A stretch of 64,000 bases of DNA from Listeria aquatica FSL S10-1188 (GTDB lineage: Bacteria; Bacillota; Bacilli; Lactobacillales; Listeriaceae), in the NCBI RefSeq assembly GCF_000525795.1, contig NZ_AOCG01000013.1, positions 62,001 to 126,000 of the forward strand. The letters are read 5' to 3'. Each line of letters starts with the position of its first letter. Positions within the stretch are counted from its first letter, which is position 1. A model generated the notes under the pieces. The model searched no databases, had not been told where the DNA came from, and worked only from the letters and a program-made list of their open reading frames with translations. Both the position numbers and the translations under genes were made by a program. This document shows positions 31,633 to 40,293 of the stretch, piece by piece.

Positions 31633-33081
31633 GTGTCAAAGGAAGCAGAAATCGGCAGAAAAATCTTTGAAAATGTGGGCGGCAAGGAAAATGTTTCGCG
31701 GATTGCACATTGTATGACACGAGTTCGATTAGGGATTCGTGACCCAGAAAAAGTGGATTTAGATCAATTGAAAAAAGTTCCTGGTGTTTTAGGTGTTGTG
31801 GAGGATGAGACCTTACAAGTTATTGTTGGACCGGGAGTCGTTAATAAAGTCGCAGCAGCGATGGCAGAAGAGGCTGGCGTAAAGATCGGTGAAGTCATCA
31901 ATGAAAATTTGGATGCGGAACAAAAATCTGGGAAAGAATTGGTGGAAGAAAAAGCGGCTGAAACGAAGGCAAGTATGAAAGCTAAACAAAATAATCAATC
32001 GAGTTTTAAGAAGTTGCTAAAATCCATTTCGAACATTTTCGTACCGTTGATTCCTGGTTTTGTTGGAGCGGGTTTAATTGCTGGTATTGCAGCGATTTTG
32101 ACGAATAATATCACAGCTGGGAATTTAGACGCAGGAACATGGACGCAGTATGTGGATATTTTGGGTGTTATCAATAAAGGGATTTTCGCGTTTCTTTCAA
32201 TTTATGTTGGGATTAATACAGCAAATGAATTTGGTGGAACACCAGTTTTAGGTGGTGGAATTGCTGGTATTACAATGTTATCGGGGCTTGCTGATGGGCA
32301 TACGATCACGAATATTTTTACAGGAGATGCGATTTTACCGGGACAAGGTGGAATTATTGGAGTTTTATTTGCAGTTTGGTTAATGTGTGTGCTTGAAAAG
32401 AGCTTGCGCAAATTTATTCCAAATGCCATTGATATTATTGTGACGCCAACGATTGTTATGCTTGTAATGGGGCTTATTACGATTTTCCTGATTATGCCAG
32501 TTGCAGGATTAATTTCAGAAGGACTGGTTTCGGCGATTAATTGGACGATTGAAGTCGGTGGGCTATTCTCGGGCTTTGTACTCGGCACATTCTTCCTACC
32601 GATGGTGATGTTAGGTTTGCATCAAGTGTTGACGCCTATTCACGTGGAAATGATCGCACAAACGGGTGCGACATTACTCCTTCCAATTTTAGCAATGGCT
32701 GGCGGCGGACAGGTAGGAGCTTCGATTGCACTTTGGATTCGTTGTCGGAAAAACAAACCGCTTGTAAATATGATTAAAGGTGGACTTCCTGTCGGGATCT
32801 TGGGAATTGGTGAACCACTTATTTACGGGGTTACGGTTCCGCTTGGACGGCCATTTATTACTGCTTGTTTAGGTGGTGGAATTGGGGGCGCAGTTATTGG
32901 GGCTTTTGGAAACATTGGCGCCATTGCTATTGGCCCATCTGGGGTAGCACTAATTCCATTAATTGCAGGGGGACACTGGCTAGGTTATGTTATCGGTCTT
33001 CTTGCTGCTTATCTTGGTGGTTTTGTTTTAACTTACTTCTTTGGCACACCTAAGGACGCCATGGAAGCAGTGAATGAGTAA
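31633..33081 (+). CDS. murP: PTS N-acetylmuramic acid-type EIIBC permease
   Basis: 482-residue permease with EIIB first (phosphocysteine in RIAHCMTRVRLGI, Cys27), a lysine/glutamate-rich linker, and EIIC with about ten helices (GFVGAGLIAGIAAILT, GLHQVLTPIHVEMI, GIGEPLIYGVTVPLG). There is no EIIA domain. Specificity for MurNAc or MurNAc-GlcNAc is inferred from its place after murQ and opposite mupG. I prefer the GTG at 31633 (MSKEAEIG) over the TTG at 31624, which abuts the ribosome site. Confidence 0.88.
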   Translation: MSKEAEIGRKIFENVGGKENVSRIAHCMTRVRLGIRDPEKVDLDQLKKVPGVLGVVEDETLQVIVGPGVVNKVAAAMAEEAGVKIGEVINENLDAEQKSGKELVEEKAAETKASMKAKQNNQSSFKKLLKSISNIFVPLIPGFVGAGLIAGIAAILTNNITAGNLDAGTWTQYVDILGVINKGIFAFLSIYVGINTANEFGGTPVLGGGIAGITMLSGLADGHTITNIFTGDAILPGQGGIIGVLFAVWLMCVLEKSLRKFIPNAIDIIVTPTIVMLVMGLITIFLIMPVAGLISEGLVSAINWTIEVGGLFSGFVLGTFFLPMVMLGLHQVLTPIHVEMIAQTGATLLLPILAMAGGGQVGASIALWIRCRKNKPLVNMIKGGLPVGILGIGEPLIYGVTVPLGRPFITACLGGGIGGAVIGAFGNIGAIAIGPSGVALIPLIAGGHWLGYVIGLLAAYLGGFVLTYFFGTPKDAMEAVNE

Positions 33082-33096
33082 ATTAGATGAATTGGA

Positions 33097-33137
33097 AAAG
33101 TTGAACTTGATTGCTTGTCAAGTTCAACTTTTTTTTT
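33097..33137 (+). terminator. Terminator after murP
   Basis: AAAAGTTGAACTTG and CAAGTTCAACTTTTTTTTT form a 12-bp perfect stem with an 8-base loop and a nine-T tail. Confidence 0.93.
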
Positions 33138-33286
33138 GTGGAAAAAGTCTATAGCGATGTATTACAAGGGATAGTGCTTTAAGCATTTTATATTAATTTA
33201 GATGACTCTCTAGAACTTGATTTTATTTTTTTGCTTCAATGATAGAAACATTTTTCCACTGCTTCATAGAAATTAATTTTAACTAG

Positions 33287-33344
33287 TTGACAAACTTTCT
33301 ATATTGTATTACTATGTAGTAGAACTTAACATTACTATATAGTT
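33287..33344 (+). promoter_or_regulatory. padR operon promoter with two palindromic operators
   Basis: TTGACA (33287-33292) and TACTAT (33310-33315) are 17 bp apart. Two near-identical palindromes, TACTATGTAGTA (33310-33321) and TACTATATAGTT (33333-33344), cover the -10 and the expected start, a classic autorepression layout for PadR regulators. Confidence 0.75.
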
Positions 33345-33391
33345 GATGGGAAGGAGGAAAATCTGTTTGCACGTAGGACAGATGACAAATT

Positions 33392-33718
33392 ATGAATGGA
33401 ATAACTGAAATGTTAAAAGGAGTTCTTGAGGGAATTATCCTTGAAATCATTAATCGCAAAGAAACTTATGGTTATGAAATTACGAAGATTTTACAGGAAT
33501 CGGGTTTTGAAGATATTGTAGAGGGAACGGTTTATACAATTCTCCTGCGGCTTGAAAAGAAAGAACTCGTTGAAATAACCAAGAAAAAATCGACAATGGG
33601 TCCCGTACGAAAGTTTTATTCGCTTAGCGATGCGGGTCGAGAAGAACTAGAAAATTTTTGGAAAAAATGGGAGTTTGTTTCGTCGAAAATTAATAAATTG
33701 AAGGAGGAACAAGCATGA
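33392..33718 (+). CDS. PadR-family transcriptional regulator
   Basis: 108-residue winged-helix protein: GVLEGIILEIINRKETYGYE then ITKILQESGFEDIVEGTVYT and the dimerisation helix. It overlaps the next gene by 4 nt (ATGA) and is first in a three-gene operon with two DUF1048 proteins. PadR genes often pair with DUF1048 or transporter genes and repress their own operon. No strong ribosome site is visible before the ATG. Confidence 0.88.
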   Translation: MNGITEMLKGVLEGIILEIINRKETYGYEITKILQESGFEDIVEGTVYTILLRLEKKELVEITKKKSTMGPVRKFYSLSDAGREELENFWKKWEFVSSKINKLKEEQA

Positions 33719-34062
33719 ATTTCTGGGATAGAATTACGGGAAATGATATTACAAGAGATTTGAATGATTTTAAGTCGCGAGTTGAAAAGTTGCCGGATGA
33801 TTATCAGGCAGCTTGGGAAGAAATCACATTGAACCTCATGGGGCATGCCGACTTTACAGGTCGTAACCTTATCCCAATTCTTGGGGGAGTGCTCAGTTGG
33901 TTTGAGGAAACGGCAGCGGATGGACAACATGCGCAGGAAATTTTGGGAAACGATATAAAAGGATTTTGTGTGGCGCTCGCTTCCGAAGAGGGAGCGAAGT
34001 CATTACGTGACAAGTGGCGCGATCAACTTAATAAAAATGTTGCGAAAAAATTGAATCAATAG
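33715..34062 (+). CDS. DUF1048-family protein, copy 1
   Basis: 115-residue soluble protein (NFWDRITGNDITRDLNDFKS at the start; KGFCVALASEEGAKSLRDKW near the end). Member of the DUF1048 family, which has no assigned biochemical role. It is similar in plan to the next gene: a helical N-terminus, an aromatic central region, then the FC pair. They probably arose by duplication. Coupled to padR by the ATGA overlap. Confidence 0.78.
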   Translation: MNFWDRITGNDITRDLNDFKSRVEKLPDDYQAAWEEITLNLMGHADFTGRNLIPILGGVLSWFEETAADGQHAQEILGNDIKGFCVALASEEGAKSLRDKWRDQLNKNVAKKLNQ

Positions 34063-34073
34063 GAGGGGTGAAA

Positions 34074-34424
34074 ATGGGTTTACAGGAAATTCTGGCTGAG
34101 AAGAAGGAATGGCGCAAACATATGGCGCGTGTAAATGCTCTGCCACGAGATTACAAGGTGGTTTATAAGGAAATCCAAAAGTATCTTTTTAAAGTTGGAC
34201 CAATGGAACTTGTAGATGGAATTGAGCCACTTTCTGCTGTTTTGGAACTTTTCGAAGAGGGCGCAGCAAGAGGTGATGAGGTGCTTACTGTCACTGGAAA
34301 AGATGTCGCTATATTTTGCGATCAGTTAATTCAAGATTCGAAAACGTATAGTGACGAGTATGAAGATAAGGTGAACCAAGAGGTAAAGAAAGCTTTGGAT
34401 AAAGAAGCGAATAAAAAAAAATAA
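34074..34424 (+). CDS. DUF1048-family protein, copy 2
   Basis: 116-residue protein, the third gene of the padR operon. The alignment anchors shared with copy 1 are LPRDYKVVYKEIQKYL (copy 1: LPDDYQAAWEEITLNL), LSAVLELFEEGAARG and TGKDVAIFCDQL. It ends in a lysine-rich tail. I use the ATG at 34074 with AGGAGG upstream; a GTG at 34068 is inside the spacer. Function unknown. Confidence 0.78.
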   Translation: MGLQEILAEKKEWRKHMARVNALPRDYKVVYKEIQKYLFKVGPMELVDGIEPLSAVLELFEEGAARGDEVLTVTGKDVAIFCDQLIQDSKTYSDEYEDKVNQEVKKALDKEANKKK

Positions 34425-34432
34425 ATAAGTTG

Positions 34433-34475
34433 AAAAAATCATCTCACATGTTTTAGCGTGAGATGATTTTTATTT
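34433..34475 (+). terminator. Terminator of the padR operon
   Basis: AAAAAATCATCTCAC and GTGAGATGATTTTTATTT form a stem with a ten-base loop and T-rich tail. Confidence 0.9.
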
Positions 34476-34579
34476 GAGAACGGCTTATCAAAAGGTAGTT
34501 TCGTTCAGAACACCGGTTTAAACTTATGTTTTTTCGGGCAAGAAGTAAAAGAATGGCTTCAATTTCTGGGGGGAACAGA

Positions 34580-35815
34580 ATGAAAAAAGTTTCTGTAGTT
34601 TTAATTGGCTATACGTTAGTACTAAGTGCGGTGATTGGTGTTGTCGCTGCCTTGTTTTTAGCAATCGTCCATTTTTCGACAGATTTTATTTGGGAAAAGT
34701 TACCGAGAAGCTTGCACGAACCAAGTTTGTATCCGCTAATCATTGGCATAATAGGGGGGCTCCTTGTTGGTCTTATTCAAACGAAACTTGGTGCTTTCCC
34801 ATATACGATGCACGAAAACATGGCCGAATTTAGAAAAACAGGACGAATCGAATACAAAAATCGGCTATGGAAAACGATTCTTGCCGCGTGGGTTATTCTT
34901 TCTTTCGGAGCAAGTTTAGGTCCAGAAGCAGCTTTAGTTGGCATGGTCGGCGCAATGATAACTTGGCTAGTTGAACATTTGCGGATTAATTTAGCGAGCA
35001 AAGAGGAACTCGTAAATTTAGGAATCGGTGCGATGATGTCGGTTATTTTCCTAGCACCTTTTAACGGGGTCGTCCAAGATATTGAACATAAAAATCCAGT
35101 AGAAAGAAAATTACCTAGTTGGTTACGTTATTTACTTTCGATTGTAGCTTCGTTTTGTGCGCTTGCTTCCTTTGTTTTAGTAAAACATCTTTTGCCGCTT
35201 CCAGAAAGCATCTTTGGCATTCGACTATCAGACCATTCTATTTGGAATTGGCAAAATCTCATTTTTGCACTTCCAGTTATCATTCTTGGCGTTTGTTTCG
35301 CTTTTTATTTTAATGGTCTCGAAACACTCGTAAAGCGAGGATTACGATTCGTGCAAAATAAGTGGGTGCTTGCGTTAATTGGAGGTATAAGCATTGGGCT
35401 TTTAGGGATGGTATCTTCTTACTTTCTGTTTTCAGGAGAACATCAGCTGATTGAGATGTCGAGCGAAGTAACAACGTATAGTTGGCTGTTTTTGCTACTA
35501 ATTGCACTTGGAAAACCGCTTCTTGCTGCAATTTGTGTAAATACTGGCTGGAAAGGGGGGTTAATCTTCCCGGCTATTTTTGCGAGTAGCGTGATGGGCT
35601 ACGTTGTCACTTGGCCACTTGATGGGCACATTGGATTTTTACTGACTATTTTTGTTGCTGCCAGCTGTTCTCGAATTGTCGGCAGCCCGCTTCTTACTAG
35701 CTCTATTTTGCTGTTCGTTTTTCCACTACAGTTCTTTCCATTTATTCTACTTACATCATTTTTAGTTAGTCCTAAGCGGGTTCGCGAACTACTGCATAAA
35801 GAAACTAAATCTTAA
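34580..35815 (+). CDS. ClC-family chloride channel-type membrane protein
   Basis: 412 residues, about ten membrane helices. Selectivity-filter-like motifs are GASLGPEAALVGM (family GREGP position) and GWKGGLIFPAIF (family GGxFxP position). The glutamate that normally precedes GP as gate is leucine here, though a glutamate follows the proline. No CBS domains. I start at the ATG at 34580 with a GGGGGG stretch upstream. It may be a channel, a proton antiporter or neither; substrate not determined. Confidence 0.82.
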   Translation: MKKVSVVLIGYTLVLSAVIGVVAALFLAIVHFSTDFIWEKLPRSLHEPSLYPLIIGIIGGLLVGLIQTKLGAFPYTMHENMAEFRKTGRIEYKNRLWKTILAAWVILSFGASLGPEAALVGMVGAMITWLVEHLRINLASKEELVNLGIGAMMSVIFLAPFNGVVQDIEHKNPVERKLPSWLRYLLSIVASFCALASFVLVKHLLPLPESIFGIRLSDHSIWNWQNLIFALPVIILGVCFAFYFNGLETLVKRGLRFVQNKWVLALIGGISIGLLGMVSSYFLFSGEHQLIEMSSEVTTYSWLFLLLIALGKPLLAAICVNTGWKGGLIFPAIFASSVMGYVVTWPLDGHIGFLLTIFVAASCSRIVGSPLLTSSILLFVFPLQFFPFILLTSFLVSPKRVRELLHKETKS

Positions 35816-35820
35816 TACAT

Positions 35821-35866
35821 AAAAACAGGCAAGAAACCTTATTTTCTAGTTTCTTGCCTGTTTTTT
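35821..35866. terminator. Terminator between ClC gene and tRNA-Val
   Basis: AAAAACAGGCAAGAAAC and GTTTCTTGCCTGTTTTTT form a perfect stem. On the minus strand the A-run end also gives a T tail, so it can stop the tRNA transcript too. Confidence 0.9.
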
Positions 35867-35868
35867 AA

Positions 35869-35941
35869 TGGTCCCGACTGGTCTCGAACCAGCGACCCCC
35901 ACCATGTCAAGGTGATACTCTCCCAACTGAGCTACAGGACC
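35869..35941 (-). tRNA. tRNA-Val (anticodon GAC)
   Basis: 73-nt cloverleaf on the minus strand: acceptor GGTCCTG/CGGGACC, D arm GCTC/GAGT, anticodon arm TCACC-TTGACAT-GGTGG with anticodon GAC, five-base variable loop, and T arm GCTGG-TTCGAGA-CCAGT. The 3' CCA is not encoded; the next bases are ATT. It opposes replication and the neighbouring genes. Confidence 0.95.
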
Positions 35942-36015
35942 AAGTTTAATTTTATAATAACGATTGAGAGGCAAGCTGTCAACTAAAGATTAGGGCTTTG
36001 TTTTTTTGTAAAAAA

Positions 36016-36024
36016 TGATATGAT
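36016..36024 (+). promoter_or_regulatory. Extended -10 promoter of the glycerate kinase gene
   Basis: TGATATGAT matches an extended -10. The ribosome site AGGAGG follows and the start codon is 24 bp downstream. Confidence 0.5.
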
Positions 36025-36047
36025 AGAACAAAAAAGGAGGTTCCGCA

Positions 36048-37163
36048 ATGAAAATCGTCATCGCTCCAGATTCTTTTAAAGAAACGCTGTCTGCTGATAA
36101 AGCGGCAATGGCCATTCAAACAGGGTTCCTGCGTGTCTTTCCTGAGGTGGAATATCATCTTTTGCCTGTTGGTGATGGCGGAGAAGGCACGCTTGACGTG
36201 CTGGCTAAAACTTTGCATGCTGAACGAAGAATAGTTTCTGTTACCGGGCCATTTTTAGAGCCGGTAAACGCGCAGATCGCTTTCATTCATGCTGGACAAA
36301 CGGCTTTCATTGAAATGGCTGAGATTTGTGGATTGCAACTTGTACCAGAAAACAAGCGTGATCCGCTCACCGTTTCAACAAGAGGAGTCGGAGAGATGAT
36401 GAACTATGCGATGGGTCAAGGCGCTAAGGAAATCATTATCGGGGTTGGGGGGACCGCTTCCAATGATGGCGGAATTGGTATGGCAGCGGGACTTGGATAC
36501 GAATTTTTCGATGAACTGGGAAACTCTGTTTTGCCTATTGGAAAGAATTTATCGCGAATTCACACAATGAAAAATAATAATGTGAGGACACAGTTAGCTC
36601 AAACAAAAATTCGTGTCATCACCGATGTAACAAATCCTCTTACAGGTCCAAATGGCGCTACCTTTGTATTTGGCGGGCAAAAGGGATTAAATGAAGCAGA
36701 GATGCCTCAGGTCGATCAAGCGATGGAAACTTTCTATAACCGCTTTTTTGGTGTTCCAAAGAATCCAGGAGTAGGGGCTGGAGGGGGAATGGGCGCGGGT
36801 CTTCTTAAATTTGCATCGGCTGAACTAAAACTTGGAATTGACTATGTAATTGAGCAGCTGCAGCTTAAAGAAATATGTACTGATGCGGATTTTGTTGTCG
36901 TTGGTGAGGGCAGAATGGATGGACAAACGTCAAGTGGAAAGGCGCCGCTTGGTGTCGCACGGGCGGTACCTGATGGGATTCCGGTCATTGCTATTTGCGG
37001 AAGTGTAACGAAGGATAGTGAAAAATTTTATCAGCAGGGAATAACGGCTATTTTTCCAAGTGTTGCTTCAGTGAGTACCTTTTCGGAGGTGCGCCAGGAT
37101 GCCGAACAAAATTTAGTAAGGACAGCTGAGAATGTCGCAAGGTTGTTGAAATATGCCAAATGA
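36048..37163 (+). CDS. glxK: Glycerate kinase
   Basis: 371-residue kinase of the GlxK/GarK family, forming 2- or 3-phosphoglycerate from glycerate. Motifs: APDSFKETLSADKAA, LLPVGDGGEGTLDVL, GVGGTASNDGGIGMA and GAGGGMGAGLLKF. It stands alone after an AGGAGG site. A parS site lies right after its stop codon. Confidence 0.92.
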   Translation: MKIVIAPDSFKETLSADKAAMAIQTGFLRVFPEVEYHLLPVGDGGEGTLDVLAKTLHAERRIVSVTGPFLEPVNAQIAFIHAGQTAFIEMAEICGLQLVPENKRDPLTVSTRGVGEMMNYAMGQGAKEIIIGVGGTASNDGGIGMAAGLGYEFFDELGNSVLPIGKNLSRIHTMKNNNVRTQLAQTKIRVITDVTNPLTGPNGATFVFGGQKGLNEAEMPQVDQAMETFYNRFFGVPKNPGVGAGGGMGAGLLKFASAELKLGIDYVIEQLQLKEICTDADFVVVGEGRMDGQTSSGKAPLGVARAVPDGIPVIAICGSVTKDSEKFYQQGITAIFPSVASVSTFSEVRQDAEQNLVRTAENVARLLKYAK

Positions 37164-37171
37164 ATCTAAAT

Positions 37172-37187
37172 TGTTTCACGTGAAACA
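37172..37187. promoter_or_regulatory. parS site 2
   Basis: TGTTTCACGTGAAACA, exact consensus, in the short space after the glycerate kinase gene. Confidence 0.93.
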
Positions 37188-37222
37188 TATTGGACTCTTT
37201 GCGTAGAATTGAGGAGTTAAAG

Positions 37223-38585
37223 ATGGAGCCAAAAGGAAAATTTTTCATGTATGCCGTTATGAATGCAACGGTATTCATGCCTTATTTATTTTTTATTCTA
37301 GTTGGAAACTTATATCATGGTTGGCTAAATGGTTATGCGTCATTAATTATTTTTTATGTCTTTAAATCAACAGGAACTTTCTTGTTCAATGCCTTTAATT
37401 ATCAAGCAAAGGCAAAGTCGCTTTTACAAGTTTTAATCGCTATGGGGGTTGTTGGATCAGTATTAGCTAGTCTTGGCTCTTTTGACGCTCTTTGGATTGA
37501 AATAGGGGCTATATTGATTGGAATATCAAGCAGCATGGCGCTCCCGGTTTATATTACTTTGCAATATCATGACCATTTTTATTACGGCAGAAAAATGTCT
37601 AATAATAACTATTTGCGAGCGCTTTTTGTAATTATCTTAGCCCTTGTTATTGGGGGGATTTTAGCACAATTTCTTTATCCTAGTCTGGCCTTTCTTTTTT
37701 ACGCAGTGCTCCTCTTGATTACATTTTATTTTGTTAGTCGCTTGCCTAATTATGAAGTGAAGACACGAACTGGAGATGCCTTTCTAATTCGCCCATTTCT
37801 TGTTTTTTTTTGCTGCATCATTTATTCTATTTCTATTTAAAGAAGCTCGAACTATCGAGTCTACAGATTATGTGTTCTGGGTATTTGCAGCCGCTTTAGC
37901 GGGTATTTTGATTTTCATTGGTGCGGGTCTTTATTTAATGCCAAAAATGAAACTGAAGCTAGCGCCGTGGATTTTATATTTCTCTTTTGCTCAAGGTGCT
38001 GTAATGAGTTTTTCATTGCTTTACGGAACATTTGTGGCGCTTGCCGAAAACAATTTCAAGTTTATGTTGTTTGGCGTTTATATGGTTTATTTCTTAGGAA
38101 CTCTCTTTTCACTTGCAGTAGAGCCGCTTGTTAAGAAAGCGTGGGGGAAACGCCCTATTTTATATTTATACAGTCTAGGAATTGCTTTAAGTTTTGTTTT
38201 GATTGTCATACCGAGTTGGACCAGCATCAGTATTGGAATTTTTGGCGCTTCTCTGTTTTTATCAATGCTAAGTCGTCATCTAAATCGATCAGCGTATGCT
38301 ACTGCCGCAAATGAAATGCAAGATGCCAGTTTATTACTTCGAAGCAGGTGGACAAAACTAGGTAGCATTTGCGGACAGATTTTCTTGATTTTCTTGCTAT
38401 TTGCAGGTAGCTTATTTAGCGCTTCGCTTGATTTTAAACGAGTTATTGCAGCTTTTAATGGTGCGGGAAATATGTCTGGAGATTTATTTTTCGATTTTGC
38501 GGGGACAGCACTTGCGGCAGCGTTTGGTATTTTATTATTTATCTTTGCGGGGTTACGAAAATATCGGGAGATTGTTAAAAAATGA
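37223..38585 (+). CDS. Multi-pass membrane protein, MFS-like (one frame break)
   Basis: About 453 residues with 12 hydrophobic segments after correction, consistent with a major-facilitator-type topology, but I recognise no substrate motif. As sequenced it breaks at the T9 run 37803-37811; with eight T the reading is IRPFLVFFAASFILFLFKEA. I start at the ATG at 37223 with GGAG upstream. It is followed after ~65 bp by a thioredoxin-like gene and may share its transcript. Function unknown. Confidence 0.7.
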
Positions 38586-38651
38586 ACAGTTAAGCTTGTT
38601 CACTTGACGATTCAGATGGAATGGCATAATCTGAATCGAGAGGTGAGAAAT

Positions 38652-38975
38652 GTGGCGATTATACATGCAAAAGAAGACGACTTTGATCAGATTATTGCCA
38701 GTCATTCAAAAATTTTACTTAATTTCTGGGCAGAGTGGTGTGCGCCGTGTCGCTGTTTTTGGTTAACTTTGGATCAGTATGCAGAAAGAGAAAATGAGGA
38801 TATTCAAGTTGTTAAAGTTAACGTCGATAAGCAAAGAAAAATTGCTGATCGGTTTAAAGTCAAAGGAATCCCGAATTCATTTGTAATCGTGGATGGTGAA
38901 GTGAAGGGACGAATAACGGGAACAGTGAGTTGTGATGAACTTATGAAACAAGTAGAAACTTTTATTGCGGAATAA
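38652..38975 (+). CDS. Thioredoxin-family protein
   Basis: 107-residue protein with the thioredoxin active site WAEWCAPCR and the cis-proline loop KGIPNSFVIVDG, both cysteines present. I use the GTG at 38652 with AGAGGTGAG upstream. The sequence is divergent from main thioredoxins (CFWLTLDQYAE after the active site). Likely a cytosolic disulfide reductase; partner unknown. Confidence 0.85.
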   Translation: MAIIHAKEDDFDQIIASHSKILLNFWAEWCAPCRCFWLTLDQYAERENEDIQVVKVNVDKQRKIADRFKVKGIPNSFVIVDGEVKGRITGTVSCDELMKQVETFIAE

Positions 38976-39033
38976 AAAAAAGCCTTAACTGCTGCGCCTT
39001 TCAAGAAGGGCTTGTCAGTTAAGGCTTTTTTTT
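38974..39033. terminator. Bidirectional terminator between thioredoxin and nitroreductase genes
   Basis: AAAAAAAAGCCTTAACTG and CAGTTAAGGCTTTTTTTT form a long stem with internal pairing in the loop. The genes converge here. Confidence 0.92.
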
Positions 39034-39038
39034 GTAAC

Positions 39039-39638
39039 TTATTTAAACACGCGGAAGCGTTCTTCGTCTGCCATGAATTCTTTTTCACCAGGTTCACTAG
39101 CGATGTTACCAAATGGCATTTGTGCACGCAAGTTCCAGCTTTCTGGAAGGTTCCATTCGGCTTTGACTGCGTCATCAATAAGTGGATTGTAGTGCTGCAA
39201 GGAAGCTCCAATTCCAGCGTCTGCGAGAGCTACCCAAACAGAGTGCTGCGCAATACCTGTTGCTTGTTCGGACCAAATAGGGAAGTTTTCAGCATAAAGT
39301 GTGAAATCTTTTTGATATCCTTTGATCACATCTGTATCTTCGAAAAACAAAACGGTTCCATATCCAGCACGGAAGGAAGCGATTTTTCCTTCAGTGGAGG
39401 CAAAATTTTCAGCAGGAACAATAGCGCGAAGTGTATCTTCTACGATATTCCAAAGTTTATCATGGTTTTCGCCGAATAAAAGAACAGCACGTGAAGTTTG
39501 TGAATTAAACGAAGATGGACTGTGCTTAATAGCTTCTTTTACGATTTCTTCGATTTCATCTTGGGATAATGATACGTTTTTATCAAGCGCATAGATTGAG
39601 CGGCGCGATTTGATTGCTTCTAAGAATGAGTTTGACAT
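39039..39638 (-). CDS. Nitroreductase-family flavoprotein
   Basis: 199-residue NAD(P)H:FMN oxidoreductase fold: AIKSRRSIYALDKNVSLS, KHSPSSFNSQTSRAVLL, VWVALADAGIGASLQHYNPL and MPFGNIASEPGEKEF. The start is the ATG at 39638 with AAGAGG upstream. A cre-like sequence (39717-39730) lies ~80 bp upstream, so carbon control is possible. Substrate unknown. Confidence 0.9.
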   Translation of the reverse strand: MSNSFLEAIKSRRSIYALDKNVSLSQDEIEEIVKEAIKHSPSSFNSQTSRAVLLFGENHDKLWNIVEDTLRAIVPAENFASTEGKIASFRAGYGTVLFFEDTDVIKGYQKDFTLYAENFPIWSEQATGIAQHSVWVALADAGIGASLQHYNPLIDDAVKAEWNLPESWNLRAQMPFGNIASEPGEKEFMADEERFRVFK

Positions 39639-39716
39639 AGGAATACCTCTTTTCAAATGTTATTTACTTACTTTAGTATAGCGACTAATTTTTTGGATTG
39701 CAACCCTTTGTTTTTA

Positions 39717-39730
39717 TGTAAGCGCTAAAC
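39717..39730 (-). promoter_or_regulatory. cre-like site upstream of the nitroreductase gene
   Basis: TGTAAGCGCTAAAC fits the CcpA consensus at all but the last position. It lies between two divergent genes, so either could be the target. Confidence 0.4.
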
Positions 39731-39772
39731 CTACTCAGATTCTAAACGAAAAAAAATTTCAAATAAAAAAAG

Positions 39773-39801
39773 TTGCAAACAAGAACGTTTGTTCGTATAA
39801 T
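39773..39801 (+). promoter_or_regulatory. Promoter with LexA (DinR) box
   Basis: TTGCAA (39773-39778) and TATAAT (39796-39801) with a 17-bp spacer. The spacer holds AGAACGTTTGTTCG (39782-39795), which matches the Firmicutes LexA consensus CGAACNNNNGTTCG at nine of ten fixed bases. The following gene is probably SOS-induced. Confidence 0.75.
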
Positions 39802-39824
39802 AGAAATAGAAAGAGGTGATCACA

Positions 39825-40178
39825 ATGGTTTATGCTATATCTTTAGATAAACAAGTCGAAGTAACGAATCCAGCAGTTCTTATCGAAAAGCCGCAAGTTG
39901 ATTTAGTGGAACAGGAAAGCTTTTATATCACCTTGTCTGATGCAATCAAGCGAGAATGGTTAGTGCGACTGAACTTTTTTGAAGAAGCAAATGTGGCGAA
40001 ACTAGAGTTGGCATCTTTTGAGGATTCGGAAGCTTTCGTCGGGCGGGGTGTTGTTCGCGAAATGGATTTAGTGCCATTCGAAATGGATCCTGAAACACAA
40101 GAAATTCTTTTTCGCGATATATTTGGGCAGATTTACCCTGTTCAATTTGATGAAATTATAAATATTGAGTTGCTTTAA
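39825..40178 (+). CDS. Conserved hypothetical protein, probably SOS-regulated
   Basis: 117-residue acidic protein (MVYAISLDKQVEVTNPAVLI; FRDIFGQIYPVQFDEIINIE). No membrane segment or known domain that I recognise. I use the ATG at 39825 with AGAGGTGATC upstream. It is expressed from a promoter with a LexA box and has its own terminator, so it is a single-gene SOS unit. A gene at a similar location in L. monocytogenes (near the same nitroreductase and marR) is, from memory, in the LexA regulon. Confidence 0.75.
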   Translation: MVYAISLDKQVEVTNPAVLIEKPQVDLVEQESFYITLSDAIKREWLVRLNFFEEANVAKLELASFEDSEAFVGRGVVREMDLVPFEMDPETQEILFRDIFGQIYPVQFDEIINIELL

Positions 40179-40221
40179 AAGCTAGCTAAAGGCAGATTCT
40201 GGGCCTTTAGCTAGCTTTTTT
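40177..40221 (+). terminator. Terminator after the SOS-type gene
   Basis: AAAAGCTAGCTAAAGG and CCTTTAGCTAGCTTTTTT form a perfect 16-bp stem with an 11-base loop. Confidence 0.93.
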
Positions 40222-40275
40222 GACTTTTTATAAATATTGTTATATGATTGTTAAGACAATTATTGTTATAACAAT
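40220..40275 (+). promoter_or_regulatory. marR-MFS promoter with palindromic operator
   Basis: TTGACT (40220-40225) and TATGAT (40243-40248) are 17 bp apart. ATTGTTATAACAAT (40262-40275) is a perfect 14-bp palindrome downstream of the start, and related half-sites (TTGTTA) occur across the -10. This is a typical MarR autorepression site. Confidence 0.7.
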
Positions 40276-40293
40276 TAATTAAGGTGTGGTGAA

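Larger units (their letters stand above)
33082..33391. other. Intergenic region between murP and padR
   Basis: Contains the murP terminator and the padR promoter with its palindromes. The 140 bp between them show no gene or signal I can support. Confidence 0.6.
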
